Shown: positions 7,417 to 16,809, counted from the stretch's first letter. The stretch is 64,000 nt of DNA from an uncultured Elusimicrobium sp. (GCA_902797165.1 CADBRU010000002.1:55199-119198), one strand, 5' to 3'. Notes: generated by a model from the sequence alone, not told the origin. Program-made: numbers and translations.

Positions 7417-7876
7417 GCGCACTCTTTTAATTAGTTTTTATTCGAAAACAGGGGAAATAAAAGAGATTTTTCTATATCAATACTCATCTTATCATCCGAA
7501 AACCGCATTAAAGGGTAAAAATGGGCAAAAACAATGAAAAATAGTACATTTTTACGCCGAAATGTTCCTTGAAATAGCCAAAACGACACAGTATTAGTTC
7601 ATTTGTTTTTAAAATGTTTTTCCCCGGATTTTGTATCAATGGCTACATAATTAATTGAAAATAAAATAATTAGTAATTTTAAAAATACTTATTATTTAAG
7701 TATTTTTAAAATTAATATAAAAAATTAATAATTTAAATTTTTGCATTTTAAGTTATTAATAAAAAATATAATTTATTTTGAAAATAGTTAAAAAATAAAT
7801 ATTTTTTATAAAAATTAAATTTTAGTTAAAAATAAAAATACTTAAAATTTAATATAAATTAGAATGGAGACTAAAA
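7417..7876. other. AT-rich non-coding gap between head and tail modules
   Basis: About 460 bases carry no convincing gene. The last 220 or so (7640-7860) are almost pure A and T. A perfect 16-bp inverted repeat, AATTTTAAAAATACTT (7675-7690) with its complement (7698-7713), has a 7-base loop. Several looser copies of AAAAATACTT follow. A short minus-strand frame of about 25 codons ends near 7433 but has no SD. It may be a promoter/UP region, a protein-binding site, a packaging or replication signal, or simply unselected DNA. Confidence 0.6.
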
Positions 7877-8464
7877 ATGGTATCAAAAATAGATATATGT
7901 AATTTAGCCTTAGCACAATTAGGGCAAGAGCCGATTAGTTCTTTGGAACAAGAGGATGAAAGGGCAAGACGTTGTCGTTTATTTTATGATCCGATACGCA
8001 GGGAAGTACTGCGAACACACAACTGGAGTTTCGCTTGTGCGCAGGCCGATTTGGCGCTTATAGATACCCAAAATAGGGGAATAAAAACCCAATATATCTA
8101 TACTTATCCGCAAGATTGCCTGTTTTTACGCAAAGTTTACGGGGCGGACGGCTCTCAAAACGTACCTTTCCAAGAAATGTACCGTACGGACCAACAAGTG
8201 CGGGTAATTGCGTGCGCAGTGCCCCAAGCACAGGCGGAATATACGCGGGATATCTCCGATACCAGTCAATTCGATCCCGCTTTTGTAAAAGCACTATCGT
8301 TGGCACTGGCAACCGATTTGGCGATGACACTTAGTGCAGACCCTTCTTTGGCACGGCAAATTCTGCAGAAATATACCCTATCTTTAGACGAGGCTAGACG
8401 CAGTAATATGAGTGAAAATTTGGAAATTCATCAGGCCGAAAGTTCTTTTGTGGAGCAACGTTAA
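7877..8464 (+). CDS. Tail tubular protein A (T7 gp11-like)
   Basis: This 195-residue protein matches the podovirus tail tube protein that docks under the portal. The N-terminal signature ICNLALAQLGQEPISSL is followed by RARRCRLFYDPIRREVLRTH and NWSFA, both hallmarks of the family, and the length is normal. The start has the SD ATGGAGA. It ends two bases before the nozzle gene and the two should be co-translated. Confidence 0.9.
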   Translation: MVSKIDICNLALAQLGQEPISSLEQEDERARRCRLFYDPIRREVLRTHNWSFACAQADLALIDTQNRGIKTQYIYTYPQDCLFLRKVYGADGSQNVPFQEMYRTDQQVRVIACAVPQAQAEYTRDISDTSQFDPAFVKALSLALATDLAMTLSADPSLARQILQKYTLSLDEARRSNMSENLEIHQAESSFVEQR

Positions 8465-8465
8465 T

Positions 8466-11069
8466 ATGCCGCTACACTTGTTAAACAGTAATTTTTCCGG
8501 CGGAGAAGTCAGTCCGCATTTGTATACACGTACGGATGCCCCGACTTACGCTACTTGGGTCAAAACAGCCTGTAATTTCTTTGTACATCCGCAGGGCGGG
8601 GCTTCCAACCGCCCGGGTACCGCTTACATTAATACGGCCAAATATGCTGCGAAAGCGTGCCGTTTAATTCCTTTTGTGCTCAGTGAACAGGAAGCCTATG
8701 TGTTGGAAGTGGGGCACGGTTATATGCGGGTGCATACACAAGCGGGAACGGTATTACAAAATAATTCTATTTATGAGATCGTGTCTCCTTACACGGAACA
8801 TGACTTGCAGGCACTGAATTATGTGCAGTATGAAAAAACATTATTTTTAGTTCATCCGTCGTATGTCCCGCATAAACTCACGCACAACAGTAACGGATAT
8901 TTTACCTTGTCGGAAGTAAATATTACGGACGGTCCTTTTATGCTGGCCAATACAAAAGAGGATCACAAAATGCGTGTAATTACGACCAGTGAAACCGTAA
9001 TTTCCGAGGGAGTAAAAGCCAGTCTGTCTTTTCTGCCTATTGTCTATCCGAATATGTTTATTCAAGGTTTTTGGCGCGGAGAGCGGTTTTATGATCCGTT
9101 GGGGTACGGAGTAGATGTGCAAGATATTGTGAATGTTTTTAACGAGCATTACGCTTCCAGCGGTTGTGTGGCTTATAATCAAGGCGGTATTCTACGCATC
9201 GAATCTCCGCAGGCTACCGGCGGAAATTATAACGGGTCGGAACTGATTATTTATTACCGTGAATCCATTGCCAGTGCGCCGAGTTTGGTAATAACTCAGT
9301 ATATGAGTGGCGGCCAAAATGCGGGAGAAGAAATCAGTACGGGGAATGATGAACATTATTTGGAAGCAGATTTTGATGCATTTCGTCCGGGGCATGTAGG
9401 GGCGTTGTGGTCTCTAAACTACCGTATGGAAAGTTCCAATAAAAGCGGTACACTGGGTTATTCGGACTCTTCTGCGGTGATACAATCCGGTGGAGATTGG
9501 CAACTTCGTACGACGGGAAACTGGTACGGAGAGATTGTAGTGGAATCTTCGTTTGATCAAATAAATTGGAAGAAAGTAAAACATTTCAGTAAAGCGCAAA
9601 CCGACGATAATTTGCATGAAATCGGCAATTTGGAATCCTCGGCAAAGATGTATTATGTGCGCGTGCGTTGTTTGGGTATTTCCGGTGAAATGGGGTATAT
9701 ATTACAGTCGGGGGCTTTTTACCAAGAAGGGATTGTCAAAATAGAAAATTATGTCAATGCGCGCAAAGTACAGGTAAGCATTTCCCGGCAGTTGGGGGAG
9801 ATGGAAAGATGGACGGATGATTGGGCCGAGGGCTCATTTAGTCCGGATGCCGGTTATCCGCGTTGCGTATTTTTTTATCAGGATCGTTTGGGGTTTGCCG
9901 GTACGCAAAAAGAAGCCCAAACAATTTGGTTTTCTAAGACGGCAGAATACGAAGATTTCGGCCATGAACGCACCTTGCAAGATTCAGACGCTATCAGTAT
10001 TAATTTAGCCAGTAACAAATTAAACGCCATTAATGCGGTGGCCATTGGGGGGAAACTGTTGGTATTTACCGCCGGTAGTGAATGGAGCATCGGTTCGTCA
10101 GGGGCGTTGACTCCCTTTAATATTGAAGTAGCCCAAGAAGGGGAGAGAGGTTCAAGTACCGTAGCCCCGATTACGATCGGAAACCGGACTTTATTTGTAC
10201 AATCGCGCGGCAGTGTACTACGTGATTTTTACTACGAATATAGCGGTGATTCTTATACGGGGCGTGATTTAACTTTACGTGCAAAACATTTATTTTTCAA
10301 TCGTGAAATTAAAGAAATTGCGTATCAGCAAGAGCCGGATAATTTGGTTTGGTGTGTGTTAGATAACGGCAGTTTATTATCTATGACTTATCTAGCGGAA
10401 GAAGGAATCTTGGCATGGTGTAAACATGAAACACAAGGCAAATTCTTAAGCATATGTAGTATCCCGTCGCACGGATATGACGAAATATGGTTTTTAGTGG
10501 AGCGAAACGGTGCGCGTTATGTGGAGCGTATGCTGGCGCGTTTGCCCAATAAATTGCCGCAAGACCAACAATTTTTGGATGCAAGTATTTCTAAAAAAAG
10601 TACAGAGAGTTTCACGGAAATAAATGGTTTAGATCACTTGGAAGGAAAAGAAGTTATGGTGCTGGCGGACGGAAGTCCGGTTCACGGACTCACCGTTACC
10701 AACGGAAAAATCACCTTACCATATGCGGTCAAAACGGCACAAGTCGGCCTTGGCTATGTGTCTACCTTGCAAACATTACCGGTAGATGTTCCGTTGGCAG
10801 ACGGGACTTCTTTGGATAGAAAACGTCGGCCCGTGCAAGTAACTTTGAAGGTTTTAGACAGCCGCGGCGGTTATGTCGGCACAGAGGAAGGAAAGTTGGA
10901 CGAATTATTATATGCACCTGTGACCCAATATGCGGTAGCGGCAGATTTGCAAACAAAAGACGTGCGCAAAGTGTTCTCTGCTTCACATAGTTATTTCCCG
11001 TCGGTAAAAGTAGTACAGAAAGATCCTTTGCCGCTGACTTTATTAGCGGTGATAAGCCAATTAAGTTAA
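8466..11069 (+). CDS. Tail nozzle protein (tail tubular protein B-like)
   Basis: The 867-residue protein begins MPLHLLNSNFSGGEVSPHLY and continues with NFFVHPQGGASNRPGT and RLIPFVLSEQEAYVLEVGHG, the typical start of large podovirus tail nozzle proteins. In the middle, PRCVFFYQDRLGFAGT and the segment SWSIGS-like WSIGSSGALTPF are also typical of this group. I chose the ATG at 8466 because the characteristic N-terminus begins there and the frame upstream overlaps the previous gene. It should form the hexameric tip that binds the host and gates DNA. A minus-strand terminator lies right after it. Confidence 0.85.
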   Translation: MPLHLLNSNFSGGEVSPHLYTRTDAPTYATWVKTACNFFVHPQGGASNRPGTAYINTAKYAAKACRLIPFVLSEQEAYVLEVGHGYMRVHTQAGTVLQNNSIYEIVSPYTEHDLQALNYVQYEKTLFLVHPSYVPHKLTHNSNGYFTLSEVNITDGPFMLANTKEDHKMRVITTSETVISEGVKASLSFLPIVYPNMFIQGFWRGERFYDPLGYGVDVQDIVNVFNEHYASSGCVAYNQGGILRIESPQATGGNYNGSELIIYYRESIASAPSLVITQYMSGGQNAGEEISTGNDEHYLEADFDAFRPGHVGALWSLNYRMESSNKSGTLGYSDSSAVIQSGGDWQLRTTGNWYGEIVVESSFDQINWKKVKHFSKAQTDDNLHEIGNLESSAKMYYVRVRCLGISGEMGYILQSGAFYQEGIVKIENYVNARKVQVSISRQLGEMERWTDDWAEGSFSPDAGYPRCVFFYQDRLGFAGTQKEAQTIWFSKTAEYEDFGHERTLQDSDAISINLASNKLNAINAVAIGGKLLVFTAGSEWSIGSSGALTPFNIEVAQEGERGSSTVAPITIGNRTLFVQSRGSVLRDFYYEYSGDSYTGRDLTLRAKHLFFNREIKEIAYQQEPDNLVWCVLDNGSLLSMTYLAEEGILAWCKHETQGKFLSICSIPSHGYDEIWFLVERNGARYVERMLARLPNKLPQDQQFLDASISKKSTESFTEINGLDHLEGKEVMVLADGSPVHGLTVTNGKITLPYAVKTAQVGLGYVSTLQTLPVDVPLADGTSLDRKRRPVQVTLKVLDSRGGYVGTEEGKLDELLYAPVTQYAVAADLQTKDVRKVFSASHSYFPSVKVVQKDPLPLTLLAVISQLS

Positions 11070-11070
11070 T

Positions 11071-11100
11071 AAAAAACCCGCATGCTTTTTAGCATGCGGG
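11071..11100 (-). terminator. Terminator of the reverse membrane gene
   Basis: CCCGCATGC (11077-11085) and GCATGCGGG (11092-11100) form a 9-bp stem. The T-run is present only on the minus strand, so it serves the gene ending at 11122, not the nozzle gene. Confidence 0.8.
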
Positions 11101-11121
11101 GAATTGTAAAAGAAGTCCGGT

Positions 11122-11856
11122 TTAATTTAACCTAAAACTTGAGACCGTTTCTTGAGTGTGTTTCTTACCGATAGAAAGTACATAGTATTGGTGTGAATCA
11201 GCAGAGACGGCCAGCAAGGCAAACGGCATCGGTTGCGGCAGTTGGGGCGAAAAGATTTGCCCAACTAACATGGAACCGGTTGTGGTCGAACCAACGGGGA
11301 CTTGTATCATATCCGGTTGGAAAGTAACCTGCACCGGTACGGATGCCTCTTTTTGTATCTGTTCTTTGAGCGGGATTAATAGTTCTTGCGGTGTGCGTGG
11401 ATCATTTGAGGTGTTATGTGCCAGTAATAATATTTCAAAATTATTGAGGTTTTTGGACTGAGATTGAAGAATATTATTAATATCCACACCCATCAGTAAA
11501 TCTAAATAATACGGTTTGCTAAGTGCCATCCAATCAGTCAAGGTCATTCCGTCGTAAAGAGTCAATGAAAAACCGTATTTCGGATCGGTGTATGTTTTAG
11601 TACCTACGATAGGTTGCTTCGTTTCTTTGAGCGCAGTCATAATCGGTACGAAGGGTTTGGTGTATTGCAAGTAAATATGATACGTTGCTATTGCCATACA
11701 CAACACCAGCCCAAACGTCACGACACCGGACAGAATCAAAGGCCAAAAGTTACGTTTGTTTTTGAATAACAAAAAGCCAACTTTAAAAATAACAAAGAAA
11801 ATACCGTATATAAAAGCAATTACTAATAATAAAATAAGCCAAAGAGATGTGGTCAT
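11122..11856 (-). CDS. Unknown membrane protein, reverse-oriented cargo in the tail module
   Basis: The 244-residue product has two N-terminal membrane helices (about residues 4-30 and 39-62). An extracytoplasmic domain of about 180 residues follows, with segments such as DPKYGFSLTLYDGMTLTDW and QVTFQPDMIQVPVG. I do not recognise a family. The start has a strong SD (GGAGG), and a dedicated terminator shows an independent unit. It lies opposite to the phage genes, and its ATG shares two bases with the ATG of the next gene on the other strand (CATG). It may be a host-derived or lysogenic-conversion gene. Convergent transcription from the late operon would oppose it. Confidence 0.75.
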   Translation of the reverse strand: MTTSLWLILLLVIAFIYGIFFVIFKVGFLLFKNKRNFWPLILSGVVTFGLVLCMAIATYHIYLQYTKPFVPIMTALKETKQPIVGTKTYTDPKYGFSLTLYDGMTLTDWMALSKPYYLDLLMGVDINNILQSQSKNLNNFEILLLAHNTSNDPRTPQELLIPLKEQIQKEASVPVQVTFQPDMIQVPVGSTTTGSMLVGQIFSPQLPQPMPFALLAVSADSHQYYVLSIGKKHTQETVSSFRLN

Positions 11857-12346
11857 GTCTGCCTCCGTTATTAATTTATCTACTTCTTATGATATTAGTT
11901 TGCAGCCCTTTTGTAAAGAGCATGTCAAGCAATTAAGTGAAAATTTACGTCAAAGAGATTGGGCAGAAATGTGGGCTTGTTATCAATTACCCGCGGAAAA
12001 AGCCATCCGGTATTGCGTGAGTCAAAGTATTAGCGTATGGACATTGCTTTACCAAGGCAAAGTATGTGCTGTGGCAGGTATAGAACCGCTCAATGGGCTA
12101 GGAAGCAGTGCCTGTGTGTGGTCGTGGACTACAACAGATATCGTTCATTGTCAAAAATCTTTTTGGCGAGTTTCTAAATGGTTGGTAAAAGAATTTCGCA
12201 CTTTGTATCCGTATTTGTATGCGGCATGTGCTGAGGATTATTTAACTGCCAGGAAGTATTTGGAGCGATTGGGGGCAGTTTCAAGCGGAAAAAATTTTTA
12301 TTTAGCGGACCCAAAAACCAAATTTATCTTATATCAATGGATATAA
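11855..12346 (+). CDS. GNAT-fold internal virion protein (T7 Gp13/DUF2833-like)
   Basis: The 163-residue form starting at 11855 contains LQPFCKEHVKQLSENLRQRD, then WTLLYQGKVCAVAGIEPL and CVWSWTTTDIV. A C-terminal segment TARKYLERLGAV completes an acetyltransferase-like fold. This resembles phage Gp13-family proteins, which are found in podovirus tail regions and affect virion assembly in T7. No good SD precedes this ATG, and the frame is open upstream to 11756, so the start is uncertain. Position between nozzle and ejection protein genes fits. Confidence 0.65.
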   Translation: MSASVINLSTSYDISLQPFCKEHVKQLSENLRQRDWAEMWACYQLPAEKAIRYCVSQSISVWTLLYQGKVCAVAGIEPLNGLGSSACVWSWTTTDIVHCQKSFWRVSKWLVKEFRTLYPYLYAACAEDYLTARKYLERLGAVSSGKNFYLADPKTKFILYQWI

Positions 12347-12369
12347 AATTCACTACGAAGGAGAGTTAT

Positions 12370-12876
12370 ATGGGAGGAGCAGTTGGAGGAACTATTAAAT
12401 TAGGCGGGCCGGCGATTTCGACGGCGGCTTCTTTACTGAGTAATTATGATACGGAACGAAAATATTATCGTTCTATGGCGGCAGTTGCCGAGGAACAAGC
12501 ACGCCAAATAGAAGAACTTGCCAAACGCAATGCTACTTATATTTTTGAAGATGCGGTTTCAAAAAATAATGTATTGGAACAAAATTACGCTACTTTACTG
12601 GGACAGCAAAAAACCATGTGGGCCGCAAACGGCTTGGATCGTCGTTCCGCAACGGCACAATTAATCTTGAAAAACAGTCGTTTGAATGCCCAATTGGATC
12701 AGGAACAATTGGTAAAAAATCTAAACCGAGAATTGTATGAAAATCAGGCGCAGGCTTCTCTGCAGGCGCAACAATATCGCACGCAGGCCGCCCAGTATAA
12801 TCGGCTGCGTCCGAGTAAAACAAATCTATGGACTCGTATCAGTTCTACACTGTTAGATTGGTGGGGGAATAAATAG
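12370..12876 (+). CDS. Internal virion/ejection protein (T7 gp14-like)
   Basis: The 168-residue product begins with a Gly/Ala-rich hydrophobic stretch MGGAVGGTIKLGGPAIS. It continues as a long amphipathic helix rich in Gln, Ala and Glu (EEQARQIEELAKRN, then LNAQLDQEQLVKNLNREL). This layout matches small ejection proteins that leave the head and form a channel through the envelope. The ATG at 12370 has AAGGAGAG at the right distance; an upstream ATG at 12337 lacks one. It is followed directly by the large ejection protein gene. Confidence 0.7.
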   Translation: MGGAVGGTIKLGGPAISTAASLLSNYDTERKYYRSMAAVAEEQARQIEELAKRNATYIFEDAVSKNNVLEQNYATLLGQQKTMWAANGLDRRSATAQLILKNSRLNAQLDQEQLVKNLNRELYENQAQASLQAQQYRTQAAQYNRLRPSKTNLWTRISSTLLDWWGNK

Positions 12877-12884
12877 GAGTGTGT

Positions 12885-14399
12885 ATGCGGATACCAAATT
12901 ATCAGCGACAAATTGATTATCAACGGGTAACTCCCCGTGGGGTTGCATTAACCGCGCCTACTTTTCAAACATCGCGCAGTAAAGGATGGGATAGGTTTGA
13001 AAGTATTTTACAAGCAACGAAAGCATTTATGCCTACGTATAAGGGTTTATTTAACATCGGGGAAAAATATAAGCATTGGTTCCGGCAGGGAGAAATTTTA
13101 TTTGATAAATCTGACGATGAAAAATCAAACGTGCCGACCGGGACAAGACCACAGTATGCTGAAAGCGGGTTTTCTTCTCCCGCGCGTCAAGAATTATTGC
13201 AATTTGTAAAACAGCAATTAGGAAATTCTGTTTCAGAGACGAAACAAGGAGAAACACATCCTCTTTGGGAAAAATTAGATGATTATTTTGTGCAGCAAAT
13301 GGCTACGGAGGATTTGAAGAGGCAGATCGAAGATCCGGATCAAGATTTGCTTGCGCAAGATTATGTTGTTTTGCGCCGGGAAATGCAGCAAGTGCAAGCG
13401 GCTCAACTTGCCGAGCAACAAACTGCGCAATTTTATAAAGGTGCCGGCAATTTTATAGAGTTAAGTTCTTTAATTCGCAGTCCGCAAGCACTAAAGCAAT
13501 ATGTGCAAGATAATTTAACGGCTGCGGAAAAAGAATATTCGACTCATAACTCGAGCAATGTTTCATGGGATATAATGAAACAAAATCTTTTTAATCTATC
13601 AATTGCGCACAACATAAATGCCTCTTTGCAGACGGGAGAAGTGGAACAAGCACGCTACGTATATGATTATTTTAAGCCGAGTATTTCCGAAGAACAATGC
13701 AAGTTATTGGGAAACAAAATTATGTACGCGCAAGCCACACAAACGGCCCAGAAAGAACTTGCAAAATGTTATGCCCGGTGTGTGTCGGCGGAAGGGAAAA
13801 TCGACTCAACAAAAATGACTGCTTTGGCGGAAGAATTAACTCAAGAGAATCATTTGCCGCTTGATATTATGCAACCGGTTTTGCAAACGTGCCTAGAACA
13901 AGAAGTCTGTAAAAACTACAAGGAAAAAGCACAAGTTTGCCGGCAGATTTTAGAAGGTAAGGAGGCGGCCCTTGCGGAGGAGGCAAGCAGTGTCTTTTCA
14001 CCAAAGCAATGGAAACAAATTAAACAGTGGCAAGACGAATCCAAAATTCCGTATGCGAGCGGAACTTACCGGGCTGTATTTAATGGTTTATACGACGAAA
14101 TTTTGCAAGGCAAAGCCACGCCCGAGGACGTTGCAAATTCTTACCAAGCCAAGGAAATTTCCGCGCAAGATGCTTTGCGTTTAACGGAACATTTTTGTGC
14201 CCTAAAAGGCGGAGAGCAAAAACAACGGGAAATTTTATTAAGCGGTAGTGTAAAAAATTGGTGTCAAAAGAATCATTTTACACCCGAACAAACCGAGCAA
14301 GCATATTATTTTGTCTTTGGCTCGGGATGCGATTGGCAAAGTCATTTGTCTGCCGCGCAAGAATTAAAAGACATATTTACTTTACAGGAGAAAAAATAA
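12885..14399 (+). CDS. Large internal virion/ejection protein
   Basis: The 504-residue product is almost entirely helical and rich in Gln, Glu and Lys, with segments such as RREMQQVQAAQLAEQQ and the late TPEDVANSYQAKEISAQDAL. No lysozyme or transglycosylase motif is visible, unlike T7 gp16. Size, composition and position between the small ejection protein and the fibre gene indicate a T7 gp15-like ejection protein. The ATG at 12885 has TAGGAG upstream. Its stop overlaps the start of the fibre gene by one base (TAATG). Confidence 0.65.
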   Translation: MRIPNYQRQIDYQRVTPRGVALTAPTFQTSRSKGWDRFESILQATKAFMPTYKGLFNIGEKYKHWFRQGEILFDKSDDEKSNVPTGTRPQYAESGFSSPARQELLQFVKQQLGNSVSETKQGETHPLWEKLDDYFVQQMATEDLKRQIEDPDQDLLAQDYVVLRREMQQVQAAQLAEQQTAQFYKGAGNFIELSSLIRSPQALKQYVQDNLTAAEKEYSTHNSSNVSWDIMKQNLFNLSIAHNINASLQTGEVEQARYVYDYFKPSISEEQCKLLGNKIMYAQATQTAQKELAKCYARCVSAEGKIDSTKMTALAEELTQENHLPLDIMQPVLQTCLEQEVCKNYKEKAQVCRQILEGKEAALAEEASSVFSPKQWKQIKQWQDESKIPYASGTYRAVFNGLYDEILQGKATPEDVANSYQAKEISAQDALRLTEHFCALKGGEQKQREILLSGSVKNWCQKNHFTPEQTEQAYYFVFGSGCDWQSHLSAAQELKDIFTLQEKK

Positions 14400-16405
14400 T
14401 GACAGTATCAGTCGGCATAAGTAAAATTATTTATACAGGTAACGGCAGTACTACGCAATGGGATATTCCTTTTCCGTTTTTGAGTGCGGATGATTTGGAA
14501 ATCTACGTAATTGCAAACGGAGAAAAAACATTAATCACTACGGGTTTTACCGTCAATCAATCTACTCATGTTTTAACCTATCCGTTACAAAATAGCGGTT
14601 CGGACCCGCTGAGCAGCCAAGAAAAATTATTAATTTTACGCTCTACTGCTTTGTTGCAGCAAACCTCTTTTAGCGCGCAGGAAATATTGGATCCGGATGT
14701 GTTGGAAACCGGCTATGATAAAGCCATGATGATTGCACAAGATATGGCCACTACTTTGGATCGTTGTGTAAAAATTCCGCTAGAAGATTTGAACGGAGAG
14801 ACAAATATGAAAACATATCTGTCTCAATTAAACAGTTCAATCGAAAGTGTCGGTAATGCCGCCGCTTCCGCACAGACAAAAGCAAATAATGCCTTGTCGG
14901 CAGCAAATTCGGCCCTTACACAGGCTAATACTTATACGGACCAGAAAATTACCGTACTTGCCACGCAGAGTGCTCTAAACAGTGAGCAAAATTTACGTCA
15001 AACAGCAGATACGACTTTACAAGGCAATATCGATACAGAAATATCTGCCCGCCAACAGGCAGACCAAGCATTAGAAACGGCTAAACTGGATATTACTGCG
15101 GCTGCCGCAACGTATTTAACACAAACCTCGGCTGCCAGTACCTATTTGACTCAAATTTCGGCGGCATCTACCTATGCCACCCAAAGTGCACTGGCGTCGG
15201 GATTGGCTACTAAACAAAACACACTTACCACCGCCCAACAAAATGCGGTGGATAGCGGTGTAACTTCTGACACGGTGGCACAAGTAGCCGCTATTGATGC
15301 GGAACTGGATGAAAACCGCCCTTGGCAAAAGCCGTCTGATTGGATTGATATCCGCTCTGGTGCAGAACCGCAGAGTGTCACTTTCTTAGTCGGACATAGT
15401 GCCGATTATAGCACCTATCCGAAGTTTTCGGTAAGTGTAAGTGTTTCTAATTCAGGTACTTATGATGTGTATGTGGATGGTATTAAACAAGCCTTAGCCG
15501 TTGCCAGCGGAACGGATACCACATTAACTTGGCAAACATTAGCCCTAACCTCCGGATATGATATCACTTATCCGTCTGCGCTTCGCGCGCATATTGTGCA
15601 AGTTGTTCCGAGTTCCGCTTCAAATAATGTTACTTGTAAGATTCCTTCCACTACGGATAATCAAGGCATTTTATGGTTGCATCTGGGATATAATGCGTCA
15701 GTCGACCAATATAATACATTTGGTAATGCTAAAGTACCTATTCTAGAAGCCATCACTTCTTCAGCACCCAGTATTGCTTTGCAATACAATGCTTTACATG
15801 GTTGCTCTGCGTTGAAAACTATTCCTACCGTTACAACGGGAAGTTATCAGGGAATTGTGTTTGACGGTTGCAGTAATCTTAAACATATTAACCTTAAAGA
15901 CTTTAGACCTGTTGAAAATGGTTATGGAACATTTAGAAATTGCAGTTCATTGGAAGTAATTGAGACAGAAAATTCCTTTGTAAATTTAGCGGCACAATTA
16001 TTTTACGGAGATATTAAACTAAAAAAACTACCACCCATCAACACATTAGCAGCAGATGTATCTTCCGATAATATCTTCAGAGATTGCGTTTCATTAGAAG
16101 ATACTGTAATTAATTTTACTTCACCTTCTCAAAAAAGACTAACGATGGGTGGATATTCAGGGGCTGTTATTAGCGGATTAAAAGGGGTTACAGTATCTCC
16201 TTCTGCTCCGTTTGACGGAACAAGTCCGCAAATTGATGTGGGATATACGGGTTTAGACCGTGCGGCATTAGTCAATTTGTTTAATTCAATGCCGACGGTA
16301 TCAGGTAGCCAAGTATGCAATATCACAGGCGCAACGGGTGCGGCTGATTTGACGGCCGGGGATTTAGCCATAGCCACGGATAAAGGTTGGACTATCACGA
16401 GATAA
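14399..16405 (+). CDS. Tail fibre with T7-type N-terminus and BspA-like leucine-rich repeats
   Basis: The 668-residue protein starts with a particle-binding domain (residues 1 to about 125: IIYTGNGSTTQWDIPFPFL, then RSTALLQQTSF and YDKAMMIAQDMATTLDR) as in T7 gp17-type fibres. Residues about 140-300 form a trimeric shaft-like region with repeated ASTYLTQ-type units and alternating Ala, Thr and Gln. From about residue 440 to 600 come BspA/TpLRR-like repeats, seen as GCSALKTI, GCSNLKHI and NCSSLEVI. LRR domains bind surface proteins or glycans, so this is probably the host-recognition tip. The SD is AGGAG. No template repeat or reverse transcriptase is present nearby. Confidence 0.8.
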   Translation: MTVSVGISKIIYTGNGSTTQWDIPFPFLSADDLEIYVIANGEKTLITTGFTVNQSTHVLTYPLQNSGSDPLSSQEKLLILRSTALLQQTSFSAQEILDPDVLETGYDKAMMIAQDMATTLDRCVKIPLEDLNGETNMKTYLSQLNSSIESVGNAAASAQTKANNALSAANSALTQANTYTDQKITVLATQSALNSEQNLRQTADTTLQGNIDTEISARQQADQALETAKLDITAAAATYLTQTSAASTYLTQISAASTYATQSALASGLATKQNTLTTAQQNAVDSGVTSDTVAQVAAIDAELDENRPWQKPSDWIDIRSGAEPQSVTFLVGHSADYSTYPKFSVSVSVSNSGTYDVYVDGIKQALAVASGTDTTLTWQTLALTSGYDITYPSALRAHIVQVVPSSASNNVTCKIPSTTDNQGILWLHLGYNASVDQYNTFGNAKVPILEAITSSAPSIALQYNALHGCSALKTIPTVTTGSYQGIVFDGCSNLKHINLKDFRPVENGYGTFRNCSSLEVIETENSFVNLAAQLFYGDIKLKKLPPINTLAADVSSDNIFRDCVSLEDTVINFTSPSQKRLTMGGYSGAVISGLKGVTVSPSAPFDGTSPQIDVGYTGLDRAALVNLFNSMPTVSGSQVCNITGATGAADLTAGDLAIATDKGWTITR

Positions 16406-16414
16406 GGAGCATTT

Positions 16415-16612
16415 ATGGTATATAAGAAAATTCAAGACGAGCAAGGCGATTACAAAGACAATCAAGACGTGCGCTACAGCGTATTGGAAGCACACGAAGC
16501 ATGGACTCCGCAAGGCAAAAATATCGGTTGGGATGAATACCCGGATTTGGCAACTGCCGTGAGTGCGTACGGGCTTACTTATGACCCGATTCCGAAACTG
16601 ATAGAGGAATAA
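16415..16612 (+). CDS. Small unknown phage protein after the fibre (65 aa)
   Basis: The product begins MVYKKIQDEQGDYKDNQDVR and is acidic with many aromatic residues (GWDEYPDL, YGLTYDPIP). It follows the fibre gene by 9 bases with a strong SD (AAGGAG) and precedes the lysis genes by 2 bases. A fibre-assembly or fibre-tip role is possible by position only; I do not recognise a family. Confidence 0.65.
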   Translation: MVYKKIQDEQGDYKDNQDVRYSVLEAHEAWTPQGKNIGWDEYPDLATAVSAYGLTYDPIPKLIEE

Positions 16613-16614
16613 AA

Positions 16615-16809
16615 ATGAACATGGACATTGAAACTGTTTGGAAAATTCTCGGCGTAGTGTTTGCGTGCGGTATGGTATGGGCGGAACTCAAAGCCATCCG
16701 CAAAGACATAGCACGCTTGGAAGAAAAGCAAGACCGTTACAACAACTTGCAAGAGCGCACAAGAGTCTTGGAAGTTAAGGTAGATGCACACTTGAAAGAG
16801 GGTAAATAA
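16615..16809 (+). CDS. Small membrane-anchored coiled-coil protein of the lysis cassette
   Basis: The 64-residue product has one N-terminal membrane helix (ILGVVFACGMVWAEL, about residues 11-25). A charged coiled coil follows (IARLEEKQDRYNNLQERT). This layout is common among small phage holin or holin-accessory proteins, although XhlA-type proteins have the opposite order. SD is GAGGAA. The stop overlaps the lysozyme start (TAATG). It may assist the holin at 17222; the role is inferred from position. Confidence 0.6.
   Translation: MNMDIETVWKILGVVFACGMVWAELKAIRKDIARLEEKQDRYNNLQERTRVLEVKVDAHLKEGK

Noticed and set aside
14399..16405. Diversity-generating retroelement as in BPP-1
   Set aside because: The phage genes resemble BPP-1, but no reverse transcriptase and no adenine-rich template/variable repeat pair are visible near the fibre gene.
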